Shown: positions 43,798 to 52,667, counted from the first letter of the stretch. The stretch is 64,000 bases of DNA from Methylobacterium crusticola (GCF_003574465.1 NZ_QOWC01000016.1:1-64000); one strand, 5' to 3'. Numbers and translations: made by a program. Notes: generated by a model not told the origin, from the sequence alone.

Positions 43798-45723
43798 TCA
43801 GCGCAGCACCTGCGAGAGGTTCGGCCCGCGCAGGGCCGCGAGCGCCGCCATGCGGACCGGCGCGTTGGGCGCGCCGTAGAGGTCGTAGCCGTCGCGGCGC
43901 TGGACGAGCTCGAAGTAGAACCGCTCCTCGAACGGCGTCGTGTAGAGGTGGAAGAACTCGCCCTCCCCGACGCGGTCGTAGAGGATGCCGAAGGACTGCA
44001 TGCGGGCCACGACGGCGTCGTCGAGGCCGAAGCGGGCCGCCACGTCGTCGTAGTAGTTCGCCGGGATCGGCAGCAGGGTGGCGCCGGCGGCCTTCAGGGC
44101 CTCGGCGGCCGCGAAGATGTCGTCCGTCGCGAGCGCGATGTGGTGGACGCCCGCGCCCGCGAAGCTCGTCACCAGCCGGGCCGTCGCGGTGTTGCGGCTC
44201 TCCGAGATGTTGAGCGGCAGGCGCAGGGATCGCTCGGCGTTCGAGACCGCCTTGCTGCGCACGAGGCCGTAGGGGTCGGGCAGCATCATCGAATCCTCGG
44301 GCTCGAGACCGAGCACCGAGCGGTAGAACAGCACCCAGGAATCGAGCTGCCCCTCCGGCAGGGCCTGGGCGACGTGGTCGATGCGCGTGAGGTGGCCGGC
44401 CGGCGCCCCGGCCGCGGCCTCGAGCACGAAATCGCTCTCGAAATCGCCCCCGGTCTGGGCGTCCGTGAGGATGATCAGGCTGCCGTCGGGCGCGCGGATC
44501 GACGGGAAGGCGTGCTCGTCGGGCCCGATCCGGCCGCCGAACCGCGCCGCGCCGTAGGATTCCGCCCGCCCGAGCGCCGCCAGGGCGTCGTCGGTGGCGA
44601 GCGCCTGGGCGCAGACCGAGGGGCCGTGGACCAGGAAGTACGAGGAGGCGAAGGAATCCGGCTCGCGGTTGAGCACCATGCGGATCTCGCCCTGGCCGTA
44701 GAGGGTCACCTCCTTGGTGCGGTGGCGCCCCATGCGGCGGAAGCCGAGCTGGGTGAGCAGGCGCGCGAGCGCGCCCTCGCAGCGCTCGTCCACCGCCACC
44801 TCGAGGAAGCGGTGCCCGGCGATGGCCGGCGGCAGGGGCGGGTCGAACAGCTCGACCCGGCGCCGGGGCCGGCGCGCGCCCGCGGCGGCCTCCTGCGCGG
44901 CGGCCTCGTCGCCCCGGCGCACCCGCTCCTCCAGGAACAGGAGCGAGCGGTGGCCGTCGGCGGCGGTCTGGCGCGGGGGCGCCGCCCGCATGTCGTCGTT
45001 GAAGATCTCGAGCGAGATCGTCCCGGTGTAGCCGCTCGCCAGCACCGCCCGCAGGAAGCCCGGCACGTCGAGGTCGCCCTGGCCCGGCAGGCAGCGGAAG
45101 TGGCGGCTCAAGGTCAGGGCGTTCATGCCGAGGCGCGGCGCGTCGGCGAGCTGGACGAAGAACACCCGCTGGCCCGGCAGGCCCGCGATGCCGGACCAGT
45201 CGTCGGGCAGCGCCAGGGTGTGGAAGCTGTCGAGGATCAGGCCGAGATGGGGGTGGTTCGCCCGCTCGACGATGCCGAAGGCGCGGTCGTAGGTGCGCAC
45301 CCGCGTGCCCCAGGACAGGGCCTCGAAGCCGATCTTGAGCCCGCGCCGCGCAGCGCGCTCGGCGAGCTGGTGGAGCTGGTCGGCCATGCGGGCGTCGTCG
45401 TCCGAGACCTCGGTGCCGACGTTCGAGCAGACGAGGATCAGGGGGGCGCCGAGCTCCTCCATCAGGTCGAACTTGCGCTCGGCCCGGTCGAGGTTGCGCC
45501 TCAGCTGCGCGTCCGAGACGCCCTCGAAATCGCGGAAGGGCTGGAACAGGTCGATCGACAGGCCGAGGTCGGAGGCGTAGCGGCGCACGTCCCGGGCGGC
45601 GCCGGTGTGGAACAGGAGGTCGTTCTCGAAGATCTCGACCCCGTCGAAGCGGGCCGCGGCGATGGCCTCCAGCTTCTCGATCAGGGTGCCGCTCAGCGAC
45701 ACCGTGGCGATCGCCTTCCTCAT
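43798..45723 (-). CDS. quiC: QuiC-type 3-dehydroshikimate dehydratase (fused HPPD-like)
   Basis: A 641-residue fusion. Residues 1-290 form a TIM-barrel of the xylose isomerase-like/AP endonuclease 2 family (LGLILDSFHTLALP, GQGDLDVPGFL, ISLEIFNDDMRA), the catalytic part of bacterial 3-dehydroshikimate dehydratases. Residues 300-641 are two VOC domains like 4-hydroxyphenylpyruvate dioxygenase (LTRIDHVAQALPEGQLDSWVLFYRSVLG, VHHIALATDD, FERFYFELVQR-like EERFYFELVQR). The fusion matches Pseudomonas QuiC, which makes protocatechuate from dehydroshikimate in quinate/shikimate use. It is divergent from an MHS-type transporter, as expected for this pathway. The name refers to the fusion, not proven activity. 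Confidence 0.88.
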   Translation of the reverse strand: MRKAIATVSLSGTLIEKLEAIAAARFDGVEIFENDLLFHTGAARDVRRYASDLGLSIDLFQPFRDFEGVSDAQLRRNLDRAERKFDLMEELGAPLILVCSNVGTEVSDDDARMADQLHQLAERAARRGLKIGFEALSWGTRVRTYDRAFGIVERANHPHLGLILDSFHTLALPDDWSGIAGLPGQRVFFVQLADAPRLGMNALTLSRHFRCLPGQGDLDVPGFLRAVLASGYTGTISLEIFNDDMRAAPPRQTAADGHRSLLFLEERVRRGDEAAAQEAAAGARRPRRRVELFDPPLPPAIAGHRFLEVAVDERCEGALARLLTQLGFRRMGRHRTKEVTLYGQGEIRMVLNREPDSFASSYFLVHGPSVCAQALATDDALAALGRAESYGAARFGGRIGPDEHAFPSIRAPDGSLIILTDAQTGGDFESDFVLEAAAGAPAGHLTRIDHVAQALPEGQLDSWVLFYRSVLGLEPEDSMMLPDPYGLVRSKAVSNAERSLRLPLNISESRNTATARLVTSFAGAGVHHIALATDDIFAAAEALKAAGATLLPIPANYYDDVAARFGLDDAVVARMQSFGILYDRVGEGEFFHLYTTPFEERFYFELVQRRDGYDLYGAPNAPVRMAALAALRGPNLSQVLR

Positions 45724-46088
45724 CCGTCCCTCCCGCTCGTCCGCTGCGTCCCTTGATGCACCGGGCCCGCAGCCCCGTCGAGGGCGCCGTCCGGGCCGGC
45801 GCGGCGCGCGGCGCGATTTCCCGATTGACATGAACGTACCAGTTCGTACATTTGCCGACAAGCGAGTCGACAACGCACCGCACGAGGAACGCAGCAGGCC
45901 CGAGGAGAGGAGCGAACGCGCGCCGCAAACCCGCCGATCCCCGCCGGCCCGGGCCTCGATCCCCGGCCACTGCGGCGGCGCGCCACTCTTCCCGACATCC
46001 CGTCCAACGACGCGGCGGCCCGCCCGGGGCCCCGCCGGCGCGGCCCGAGCCAACGGGCTCGAACCCCCTCCCGCGACAGGAAACGCCC
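45724..46088. other. Divergent control region of quiC and the MHS transporter
   Basis: 365 bases between the two divergent starts. It holds a promoter with an overlapping palindrome at 45825-45852. The remainder is G+C-rich with no supported gene; both flanking frames stay open in it, but their translations there are low-complexity. A ribosome site AGGAAA precedes the transporter start. Confidence 0.6.
45825..45852 (+). promoter_or_regulatory. Promoter with overlapping operator palindrome
   Basis: TTGACA (45825-45830), a 16-base spacer, then TACATT (45847-45852) form a sigma-70-type promoter facing the MHS transporter. The spacer and -10 lie within an imperfect palindrome ATGAACGTACC-AGTTCGTACAT at 45830-45851 (8 of 11 pairs match, the mismatches being A/T changes or the centre). 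This layout suits a repressor of the TetR or similar type. Which regulator binds is unknown; none is adjacent. Confidence 0.65.
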
Positions 46089-47435
46089 ATGACCGCCCAC
46101 GCGATACCCCCCGCCCAGCCGATGCCCCGCGCGGGCGCGGCCCACCCGCCCGAAGCCGTGAAGGCGCCCCGCAAGGCCGCCCTCGCGAGCTGGATCGGCA
46201 GCGCCGTCGAGTACTACGACTTCTTCATCTACGGCACCGCCGCCGCGCTGGTGTTCGGCAAGATCTTCTTCCCGTCCGTCGACCCGAAGCTCGCCACCGT
46301 GGCGGCCTTCGCGACCTTCGGGGTCGGCTACGTCACCCGGCCCCTCGGCGCCGTGGCGCTCGGGCACATCGGCGACAAGTTCGGGCGCAAGAAGGTGCTC
46401 ACCTTCACGCTGCTGCTCATGGGCATCTCGACCTTCATGATCGGGCTGCTGCCGACCTACGACCAGGTCGGCATCCTGGCGCCGATCCTGCTCGTGGTGG
46501 CGCGCCTGCTCCAGGGCATCTCGGCCGCCGGCGAGCAGGCGGGGGCCAATTCCATGACCCTCGAGCACGCCCCCGACGACAGGCGCGCCTTCTTCACGAG
46601 CTTCACGCTGAGCGGCACGCAGGCGGGCCTGATCCTCGCGACCCTGGTGTTCCTGCCCATCGCCCAGCTGCCCGAGGCGCAGCTCCTGTCCTGGGGCTGG
46701 CGCATCCCGTTCTTCCTCAGCGCCCTCGTGGTCGCGGTCGGCTTCTGGGTCCGCCGCACGCTGCCCGAGACCCCGGCCTTCCAGCAGGAGGAGCAGGCCC
46801 ACGACACCGCCAAGCTGCCGATCGCGACCCTGTTCCGGGTGCAGTGGGCGGACGTGCTGCGGGTGATCTTCGCGGCCCTGGTCTCGGTGGTGAGCACGAT
46901 CTTCAGCGTGTTCACCCTGTCGTACGCCGTCAACACGATGCACATCGAGCGCGCGACGATGCTCACCGTGCTGATCCTCGCCAACGTGGTGGCGCTCGGC
47001 GCGATCCCGGCCTTCGCGGCCCTGTCCGACCGCATCGGCCGCCGGCCGGTCTTCATCTTCGGGGCGCTCGGCTCCGCCGCGCTGATCTGGCCCTACATGT
47101 GGTCCCTGAGCCAGGTGAACCTGCCGCTCATCTTCACCTTCGGCATCCTGCTCTCGGGCGTCGTCTACAGCGCGGCGAACGGCGTCTGGCCCTCGCTCTA
47201 CGGCGAGATGTTCGACACCCGCGTGCGCCTCTCCGGGATGGCGATCGGCACCCAGATCGGCTTCGCCCTCGGCGGCTTCGCCCCGACCATCAGCGCCGCG
47301 GTGCTCGGCGAGGGCCCGAACGGCTGGGTCCCGGTCGCGGCCTTCGTCACCGTCACGGCGGCGATCGCGGCCCTGTCGATCGCCACCGCCCGGGAGACCT
47401 ACCGCACGCCCATGAGCGCCCTCGGCAAGCGCTGA
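46089..47435 (+). CDS. MFS transporter of the metabolite:H+ symporter family (ShiA-like)
   Basis: A 448-residue transporter with about 12 helices from the MHS family that includes shikimate (ShiA), proline and alpha-ketoglutarate symporters. Typical: ASWIGSAVEYYDFFIYGTAAAL at the first helix, HIGDKFGRKKVLTFTL in loop 2-3, RLLQGISAAGEQAGANSM and SDRIGRRPVF in the second half. Divergent from the QuiC-type gene, so shikimate, dehydroshikimate or quinate is the likely substrate. The start at 46089 has AGGAAA six bases upstream. A strong terminator follows. Confidence 0.9.
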   Translation: MTAHAIPPAQPMPRAGAAHPPEAVKAPRKAALASWIGSAVEYYDFFIYGTAAALVFGKIFFPSVDPKLATVAAFATFGVGYVTRPLGAVALGHIGDKFGRKKVLTFTLLLMGISTFMIGLLPTYDQVGILAPILLVVARLLQGISAAGEQAGANSMTLEHAPDDRRAFFTSFTLSGTQAGLILATLVFLPIAQLPEAQLLSWGWRIPFFLSALVVAVGFWVRRTLPETPAFQQEEQAHDTAKLPIATLFRVQWADVLRVIFAALVSVVSTIFSVFTLSYAVNTMHIERATMLTVLILANVVALGAIPAFAALSDRIGRRPVFIFGALGSAALIWPYMWSLSQVNLPLIFTFGILLSGVVYSAANGVWPSLYGEMFDTRVRLSGMAIGTQIGFALGGFAPTISAAVLGEGPNGWVPVAAFVTVTAAIAALSIATARETYRTPMSALGKR

Positions 47436-47468
47436 GGGCCCTCAAGGCCCCCGCACGCCGGCGTGAGA

Positions 47469-47506
47469 GCGTCGAGCCCCGCCTCCCGGAGGGCGGGGCT
47501 CGACGC
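47469..47506. terminator. Bidirectional terminator
   Basis: Perfect 15-bp stem: GCGTCGAGCCCCGCC (47469-47483) with GGCGGGGCTCGACGC (47492-47506), loop of eight bases. It lies between the convergent MHS transporter and parvulin genes, and can serve both. No clear T tract. Confidence 0.75.
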
Positions 47507-47522
47507 GTTGCCGGGCTGCCCG

Positions 47523-48410
47523 TCAGGGCTTCGTCGGCTCGTCGGCCTTGGGCGCCGCCGCGGTCTTCTCGATCTTGCCCTGCTCGCGCAGCTTCGCGAT
47601 GATGTCCTGCTGGGTCTTGCGGGTCAGGTAGGCCTCGACCTGCTCCTTCATCTCCTCGAAGCTCGGCACCGGCTTCGTCCGCTTCTCCTCGACCCGGATG
47701 ACGTGCCAGCCGAACTGCGTCTTGACCGGGTCGGAGATCTTGCCGGCGTCGAGCTTGAAGGCGGCGTCCGCGAAGGGCGCGACCATGCGCTCCTTGGTGA
47801 ACCAGCCGAGGTCGCCCCCCTCGGCCTTCGAGCCGGGGTCCTTCGAGACCTCGGCGGCGACCTTCGAGAAGTCCTCGCCGCCCTTGATGCGCGCCGCGAT
47901 CTTCTTCGCGTCGGCCTCGTTGTCCACCAGGATGTGGCGGGCGTGCACCTCCTCCTCGGGCTTCATCGCCTTGACGGTCTCGTCGTAGAGCGCGCGCTCG
48001 GCCGCCGGCGTCACCGCCTTCTTGGCCTCGCGCTCCAGGTACTCGTCGAGGAGGAGCTTATCGCGAAAATAGGCGAGCTTGCGGGTGAAGTCGGGGTTCT
48101 CGCCGACCTTGGCCTTCTCGGCCGCCTGGGCGCCGAGCTTCAGGTCGACCATGTAGTCGACCAGGAGACCCTGCTTCTGCGCGTCGCCGACGCCCGGCAG
48201 CGACAGGGCCGGGTCGTCCGCCGCCACCGCGAGGTCGCCCGCGGTGATCGGCGCGCCGTTGACCTTGGCGACGACGGTGTCGGGCGACGGGGCGGGCGCG
48301 GGCGCCGCGGCGGGCGCCGGGGCCGGGGGCGTCTGCGCCCCGGCGGCGACCGGCAGGACGAGACCGAGGGCGAGCACGCCCGTGCGCCAGAAGAGGGAGT
48401 GGGTCGGCAT
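47523..48410 (-). CDS. Periplasmic peptidyl-prolyl isomerase, parvulin type
   Basis: A 295-residue exported foldase. Signal peptide to about residue 25 (AGAQ), a Pro/Ala-rich linker, an N-terminal SurA/PrsA-like helical region (AKVNGAPITAGDLAVA...RDKLLLDEYLEREA) and a parvulin domain at about 150-245 (VHARHILVDNEADAKKIAARI, DLGWFTKERMV, FGWHVIRVEEKR). It should help fold outer membrane or secreted proteins. The C terminus is Lys/Ala-rich. Same family as the alphaproteobacterial peptidylprolyl isomerases usually next to argJ or secA, which are not adjacent here. Confidence 0.93.
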   Translation of the reverse strand: MPTHSLFWRTGVLALGLVLPVAAGAQTPPAPAPAAAPAPAPSPDTVVAKVNGAPITAGDLAVAADDPALSLPGVGDAQKQGLLVDYMVDLKLGAQAAEKAKVGENPDFTRKLAYFRDKLLLDEYLEREAKKAVTPAAERALYDETVKAMKPEEEVHARHILVDNEADAKKIAARIKGGEDFSKVAAEVSKDPGSKAEGGDLGWFTKERMVAPFADAAFKLDAGKISDPVKTQFGWHVIRVEEKRTKPVPSFEEMKEQVEAYLTRKTQQDIIAKLREQGKIEKTAAAPKADEPTKP

Positions 48411-48548
48411 CGGAGATCCTTGGCCTGTGCGCGGTCCGTGTCGGAACGGGCGGACAGGTGGCGCAGATCGGCCGACAAGACAAGCGGCGCGGGGCCGCAG
48501 CGCCGGGGCGCTGCGGTTCGGGCCGCGCGGCTGCGGGCGCGGCCGCGC

Positions 48549-48869
48549 TCAGTAGCCGGTCGAGGCGACCTCGACCCGGTCGCCGCGCCGGGCGAACGCG
48601 ACCACCGGGCCGGGCCCGGCGGCGCCCGGCACCGACAGGCTGACGCGCTGGTCGGGCGCCAGGGTGGCGACGACGCGGACCGGGACGGCGGCGGCGTCGG
48701 CCGCCGCGAGGGTCGCGACCAGGCGGTAGCCGTCGGACTCGACGGTGTAGTAGGCGGTGCCCTGCACCGGCCCGAGATCGAGGCTGTGGGCCTGGGCCGG
48801 GCGGAGCTCGGCCGCGCCCGCGGCGCTGGAGACCGCGAGGGCGAGGGCGGCGACGGGAAGGACGCGCAT
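48549..48869 (-). CDS. Small secreted protein of unknown function
   Basis: A 106-residue exported protein. Signal peptide MRVLPVAALALAVSSAAGA, then a mature domain of about 85 residues of predicted beta strands (GTAYYTVESDGYRLVATLAA, VRVVATLAPDQRVSLSVPG, DRVEVASTGY). The open frame extends to 48980, but the extra residues precede the signal peptide. It is divergent from the acyl-CoA synthetase gene across a perfect 10-bp inverted repeat. It looks like a small periplasmic beta protein; no family was recognised. Confidence 0.75.
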   Translation of the reverse strand: MRVLPVAALALAVSSAAGAAELRPAQAHSLDLGPVQGTAYYTVESDGYRLVATLAAADAAAVPVRVVATLAPDQRVSLSVPGAAGPGPVVAFARRGDRVEVASTGY

Positions 48870-48954
48870 CGGAGATCCTGGGGTTCTGTCCGGGGCGGGC
48901 CTGCGTCCGGAAAGCCGGGAAACTCCGGGAGGCCGCATCATGGCCCCGCTCTGC

Positions 48955-48984
48955 TGCATTGCAAAATGCCTATGTTGCAATGCA
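48955..48984. promoter_or_regulatory. Perfect 10-bp inverted repeat (operator-like)
   Basis: TGCATTGCAA (48955-48964) and TTGCAATGCA (48975-48984) are exact reverse complements, separated by 10 bases. Each arm contains a TGC-N3-GCA core. That core resembles the motif reported for PhaR, the polyhydroxyalkanoate regulator of alphaproteobacteria. It lies between the divergent secreted protein (86 bases from its start) and the acyl-CoA synthetase-acetyltransferase (179 bases from its start). The repeat is seen; the regulator is inferred. Confidence 0.6.
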
Positions 48985-49162
48985 CAATTCCGGCGGGCGC
49001 ATGCCTGGCCCGTGGCGCCCGGCCCGGCCGGGCCGGGGTCTCGGGCGAACCGGGGGCGCGTCGGGCCGTTTCGTCTCCTGGATGGGGCGCCGCGTCCGCG
49101 GCTTTGCGCACGCGGCCGCGCGTTCCACCGCCCGACAAGTCCTGCCCGGTGAGCCCTGCCCG

Positions 49163-51904
49163 ATGAGCACCTACCGCTTCGACCGGCTCCTCGCGCCGCG
49201 CTCGGTCGCGCTCGTCGGGGCGAGCGCCCGCCCGCACTCGTCCGGGGCGGCGATCCTCGCCAACCTGCGCGCCGCGGGCTTCGCCGGCCCGATCTGGCCC
49301 GTGAACCCGCGCCGCGACGCCGTCGACGGCCTGCCGGCCTGCGCCAGCGTCGCGGGCCTGCCCGAGGCCGCCGACCTCGTCGTGGTGGTGTCGCCCCCCG
49401 GGACGGTGCCGGACGTGATCGCGGAGGCGGGGGCCAGGGGCTGCGGGGCGGCCGTGGTGATCACCGCGGGCCTCGGCACCGGCCCGGATTCCCCGGCCGA
49501 GGCCGCGCGCCGGGCCGCCCGCCGGCACGGCCTGCGGCTGATCGGCCCGGACTGCATGGGGCTCGCGATGCCGGCGGCGCGCCTCAACGCGAGCCTCCTG
49601 GCGCAGGCGCCCCCGGCGGGCGACCTCGCGCTGATCTCGCAGTCCCGCACGGTCGCGGCCGGCATCGTCGCCTGGGCGCAGGAGCGCGGCCACGGCTTCT
49701 CGGGCGTGGTCTCCCTCGGGCAGGCCCTCGACGTCGACATCGCCGACTGCCTCGACCACTTCGCGGCCGACCGCGGCACGCGGGCGATCCTGCTCTCCAT
49801 CGACGCGGTGGCGGACGCGCCGAAATTCATGTCGGCCGCCCGGGCCGCCGCCCGCGCCAAGCCCGTGGTGGTGCTGCGCTCGGGGCGGCACGAGACCGCC
49901 CGCGGGGCCGCGGGCCGGCCGGTCACCCACACGGGCATCCTGGCGCGGCCCGACGCGGTCTACGACGCGGCCTTCCGGCGCGCCGGCCTGCTGCGGGTCT
50001 TCGACCTCGACGAGATGTTCTCGGCCGTCGAGACCCTCGGGCGCCAGCGCCCCTTCCCGGGCCGGCGCCTCGCCCTCCTGGCCAACGGCCGCGGCGTCGG
50101 GGCGATCGCGGCCGACCGGCTCATCGACCTCGACGGCGTGCTCGCGGGGCTCTCGCCCGAGACCGTGGAGCGCCTCGCCGCCGCCATGCCGGGCACCGAT
50201 CCGGCGGCGTGGCGCAACCCCGTCGACATCGGCGCCGACGCGGACGGCCCGCGCTACGCCGCCGCCCTCGCGGCGCTCCTCGCCGACGGGGCCAACGACG
50301 CGGTCCTCGTCATCAACGTGCCGACCGCCCTCTCGGGCGGGGCCGCGGTCGCGACCGCCCTCGTCGAGGCGGTCCGGCAGAGCCGCAGGGCGAGCTTCCG
50401 CGCCAAGCCCGTCTTCGCCGTCGCGGTCGGGGACGAGGCGGCCGGCGCGATCCTGAGCGCCGCCGGCATCCCGCGCTTCGCCACCGACGCCGACGCGGTC
50501 GAGGGCTTCACCCACCTCGTGCGCTACCGCGCCGCGCAGGACGACCTGACCACGACCCCGGCCTCGCTGCCCCGGGACTTCGCGCCCGACACCGCCCGCG
50601 CCCGGCGCATCGTCGAGGGGGTGCTCGGCGAGGGCCGGACCTGGCTCGATCCCGGCGAGGTGGCGGGCCTGCTCGCGGCCTACGCCATCCCGTCCCTGCC
50701 GGTGCACCTCGCCGCCGACGCCGACGCGGCCGCCGAGGCCGCCTGGCCGATCATCGCGGGGGGCGGCACCGTCGCCCTCAAGGTGGTCTCGCCCGACATC
50801 GTGCACAAATCCGAGGTCGGGGGCGTGCATCTCGGCCTCACCAGCGAGGCGGCGGTGCGGGAGGCGGCCGCCGCCATCCTGGCGCGGGCCGCGCGCGACC
50901 GGCCCGACGCCGCAATCTCCGGGTTCGCGGTGCAGCCGATGCTGCGCCGCTCCCAGGCGCGCGAGCTGATCGCCGGGCTCGCCGACGACCCGGTCTTCGG
51001 GCCCGTGGTGGTGTTCGGGCGCGGCGGCACGGCCGTGGAGGTGATCGACGACCGGGCGCTCGCCCTGCCGCCCCTCGACCTCCGTCTCGCGGCCGACCTC
51101 ATCGCCCGCACCCGGGTCGCCCGCCGCCTCAAGGCCTACCGCGACGTCGCGGCGGCTGACGCGCAGGCCGTGGCCCTGGTGCTGGTCAAGCTCGCCCGGA
51201 TGGCCGCCGACCTGCCCGAACTGCGCGAGCTCGACATCAACCCGCTCCTCGCCGACGAGGGCGGCGTCGTCGCCCTCGACGGGCGGGCGGCGGTGGCGCC
51301 CCTGCCGGCCGCGGCCCGCCGCGACGCGGGGTCCGGCCCGAGCCACGCCCGCCTGGCGATCCGCCCCTACCCCTCCGCCTGGGAGCGGCGCATCGTCCGC
51401 GACGGGCAGCCCGTCCTGATCCGGCCGGTGCGGGCGGAGGACGAGGGGCTGTTCGAGGCGTTCTTCCACCACGTCAGCATGGACGACCTGCGCCTGCGCT
51501 TCTTCGCGCCCGTGCGCGACTTCAACCACGCCTTCCTGGCCCGGCTGACCCAGCTCGACTACGCCCGCGCCATCGCGTTCGTGGCGATCGACGAGGCGAG
51601 CGGCGCCATGATGGGGGCGGTGCGGCTCCACGCCGACGCCAACCACGAGACCGGGGAATACGCCATCCTGGTGCGCTCGGACCTCAAGGGCCTCGGCCTC
51701 GGCTGGTCGCTCATGGGGCTGATGCTGGAATGGGCCCGGGCCGAGGGCCTGCGCGAGGTGGACGGTCAGGTGCTGCGCGAGAACACCACCATGCTGGCCA
51801 TGTGCCGCAAGCTCGGCTTCACCCTGCGCACCGACCCGTCCGACCCGGAGCTGCTGCTCGTGCGCCTCGCCCTCGACAGGCCCCCGGCCCCGGGCCCGGC
51901 CTGA
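49163..51904 (+). CDS. Acyl-CoA synthetase-GNAT fusion (Pat/Acs type)
   Basis: A 913-residue fusion. Residues 1-460 are the CoA-binding and ligase part of NDP-forming acyl-CoA synthetases (APRSVALVGASARPHSSG, LISQSRTVAAGIVAWA, RPVTHTGILARPDAVYDAAFRRAG), 480-700 the ATP-grasp part (VALKVVSPDIVHKSEVGGVHLGL, VVVFGRGGTAVEVIDD), and 740-905 a GNAT acetyltransferase (LIRPVRAEDEGLFEAFF, RSDLKGLGLGWSLMGLM). This arrangement is that of Pat-type protein lysine acetyltransferases. The ligase loop reads SQSRT where most family members have SQSGA, so ligase activity may be altered. Start 49163 follows the family. Confidence 0.9.
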   Translation: MSTYRFDRLLAPRSVALVGASARPHSSGAAILANLRAAGFAGPIWPVNPRRDAVDGLPACASVAGLPEAADLVVVVSPPGTVPDVIAEAGARGCGAAVVITAGLGTGPDSPAEAARRAARRHGLRLIGPDCMGLAMPAARLNASLLAQAPPAGDLALISQSRTVAAGIVAWAQERGHGFSGVVSLGQALDVDIADCLDHFAADRGTRAILLSIDAVADAPKFMSAARAAARAKPVVVLRSGRHETARGAAGRPVTHTGILARPDAVYDAAFRRAGLLRVFDLDEMFSAVETLGRQRPFPGRRLALLANGRGVGAIAADRLIDLDGVLAGLSPETVERLAAAMPGTDPAAWRNPVDIGADADGPRYAAALAALLADGANDAVLVINVPTALSGGAAVATALVEAVRQSRRASFRAKPVFAVAVGDEAAGAILSAAGIPRFATDADAVEGFTHLVRYRAAQDDLTTTPASLPRDFAPDTARARRIVEGVLGEGRTWLDPGEVAGLLAAYAIPSLPVHLAADADAAAEAAWPIIAGGGTVALKVVSPDIVHKSEVGGVHLGLTSEAAVREAAAAILARAARDRPDAAISGFAVQPMLRRSQARELIAGLADDPVFGPVVVFGRGGTAVEVIDDRALALPPLDLRLAADLIARTRVARRLKAYRDVAAADAQAVALVLVKLARMAADLPELRELDINPLLADEGGVVALDGRAAVAPLPAAARRDAGSGPSHARLAIRPYPSAWERRIVRDGQPVLIRPVRAEDEGLFEAFFHHVSMDDLRLRFFAPVRDFNHAFLARLTQLDYARAIAFVAIDEASGAMMGAVRLHADANHETGEYAILVRSDLKGLGLGWSLMGLMLEWARAEGLREVDGQVLRENTTMLAMCRKLGFTLRTDPSDPELLLVRLALDRPPAPGPA

Positions 51905-51914
51905 GGCGCGGCGC

Positions 51915-52667
51915 ATGGATCGCGAGGCGCCGGGCCGGGCGCCGCCGGGCGACGCGGAGCCGGGCGAGGGGCGGGCGCGCCGCGGCGTCGCGGTCGTCGT
52001 CGGCCTGCTGCTGACGGCGATGGCCGGCTACGTCGACGCGGTCGGCTTCCTGCGCCTCGACGGGCTCTACACCTCGTTCATGAGCGGCAACACCACGCAG
52101 CTCGCCGTGACGCTGGTGCGCCCGCAGGCCGGGGTGGCGCTCGAGATCGGTCTCCTGCTCGCCGCCTTCGTGGCCGGCGGGCTCGCCGGCAGCCTCGCGG
52201 CAATCCTGGTCCCGGAGCGCTGGGCGACCGCCGCCGTGCTGGCCGCCGAGGCGGCGGCCCTCCTGCTCGCCCTTGCCACCGCGACGGCCCTGCCCGAGCC
52301 GCGGCTCGCCGCCCCCCTGCTCGCCGCCGCCATGGGGGCCCAGAACGCCGCCCTCGGCCGAGTCGCCGGGTTCCGCCCCGGCGTCACCTTCGTCACCGGC
52401 ACGCTGTTCGCGTTGAGCCACGGCCTCGCCCTCGCCTTCGCCCGCAGGGGACCGGCCCTCGGCTGGCTCCCGGACGCCTGCACCTGGGCGGCGCTGCTCG
52501 CCGGCGCGGCGGGCGGCAGCGCCGCCTATTTGTCCCACGGCCTCCTCGCCCTGGCGCTGCCCGCCGCCGGGATCACCGCCCTCCTGGCGGCCTCCCTCGC
52601 CCTTGCGGCGTGGCCGGCCGCGGGCGGGCGCGCCGGCCCGGGGCGGTCCGCGGCCCCGCCGGGGTGA
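51915..52667 (+). CDS. YoaK/DUF1275 family membrane protein
   Basis: A 250-residue membrane protein of the YoaK (DUF1275) family with about six helices. It carries the family pattern GYVDAVGFLRLDGLYTSFMSGNTTQLA and AAAMGAQNAALGRVAGFRPGVTFVTGTL. It starts 11 bases after the acetyltransferase fusion and may be co-transcribed with it. Members have no established function. Low-complexity Gly/Ala/Pro C-terminal tail. Confidence 0.88.
   Translation: MDREAPGRAPPGDAEPGEGRARRGVAVVVGLLLTAMAGYVDAVGFLRLDGLYTSFMSGNTTQLAVTLVRPQAGVALEIGLLLAAFVAGGLAGSLAAILVPERWATAAVLAAEAAALLLALATATALPEPRLAAPLLAAAMGAQNAALGRVAGFRPGVTFVTGTLFALSHGLALAFARRGPALGWLPDACTWAALLAGAAGGSAAYLSHGLLALALPAAGITALLAASLALAAWPAAGGRAGPGRSAAPPG

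Noticed and set aside
43798..45723. Simple 4-hydroxyphenylpyruvate dioxygenase for tyrosine breakdown
   Set aside because: The N-terminal half is a full isomerase-type barrel and the neighbour is an MHS transporter; the fusion matches QuiC-type dehydratases better.
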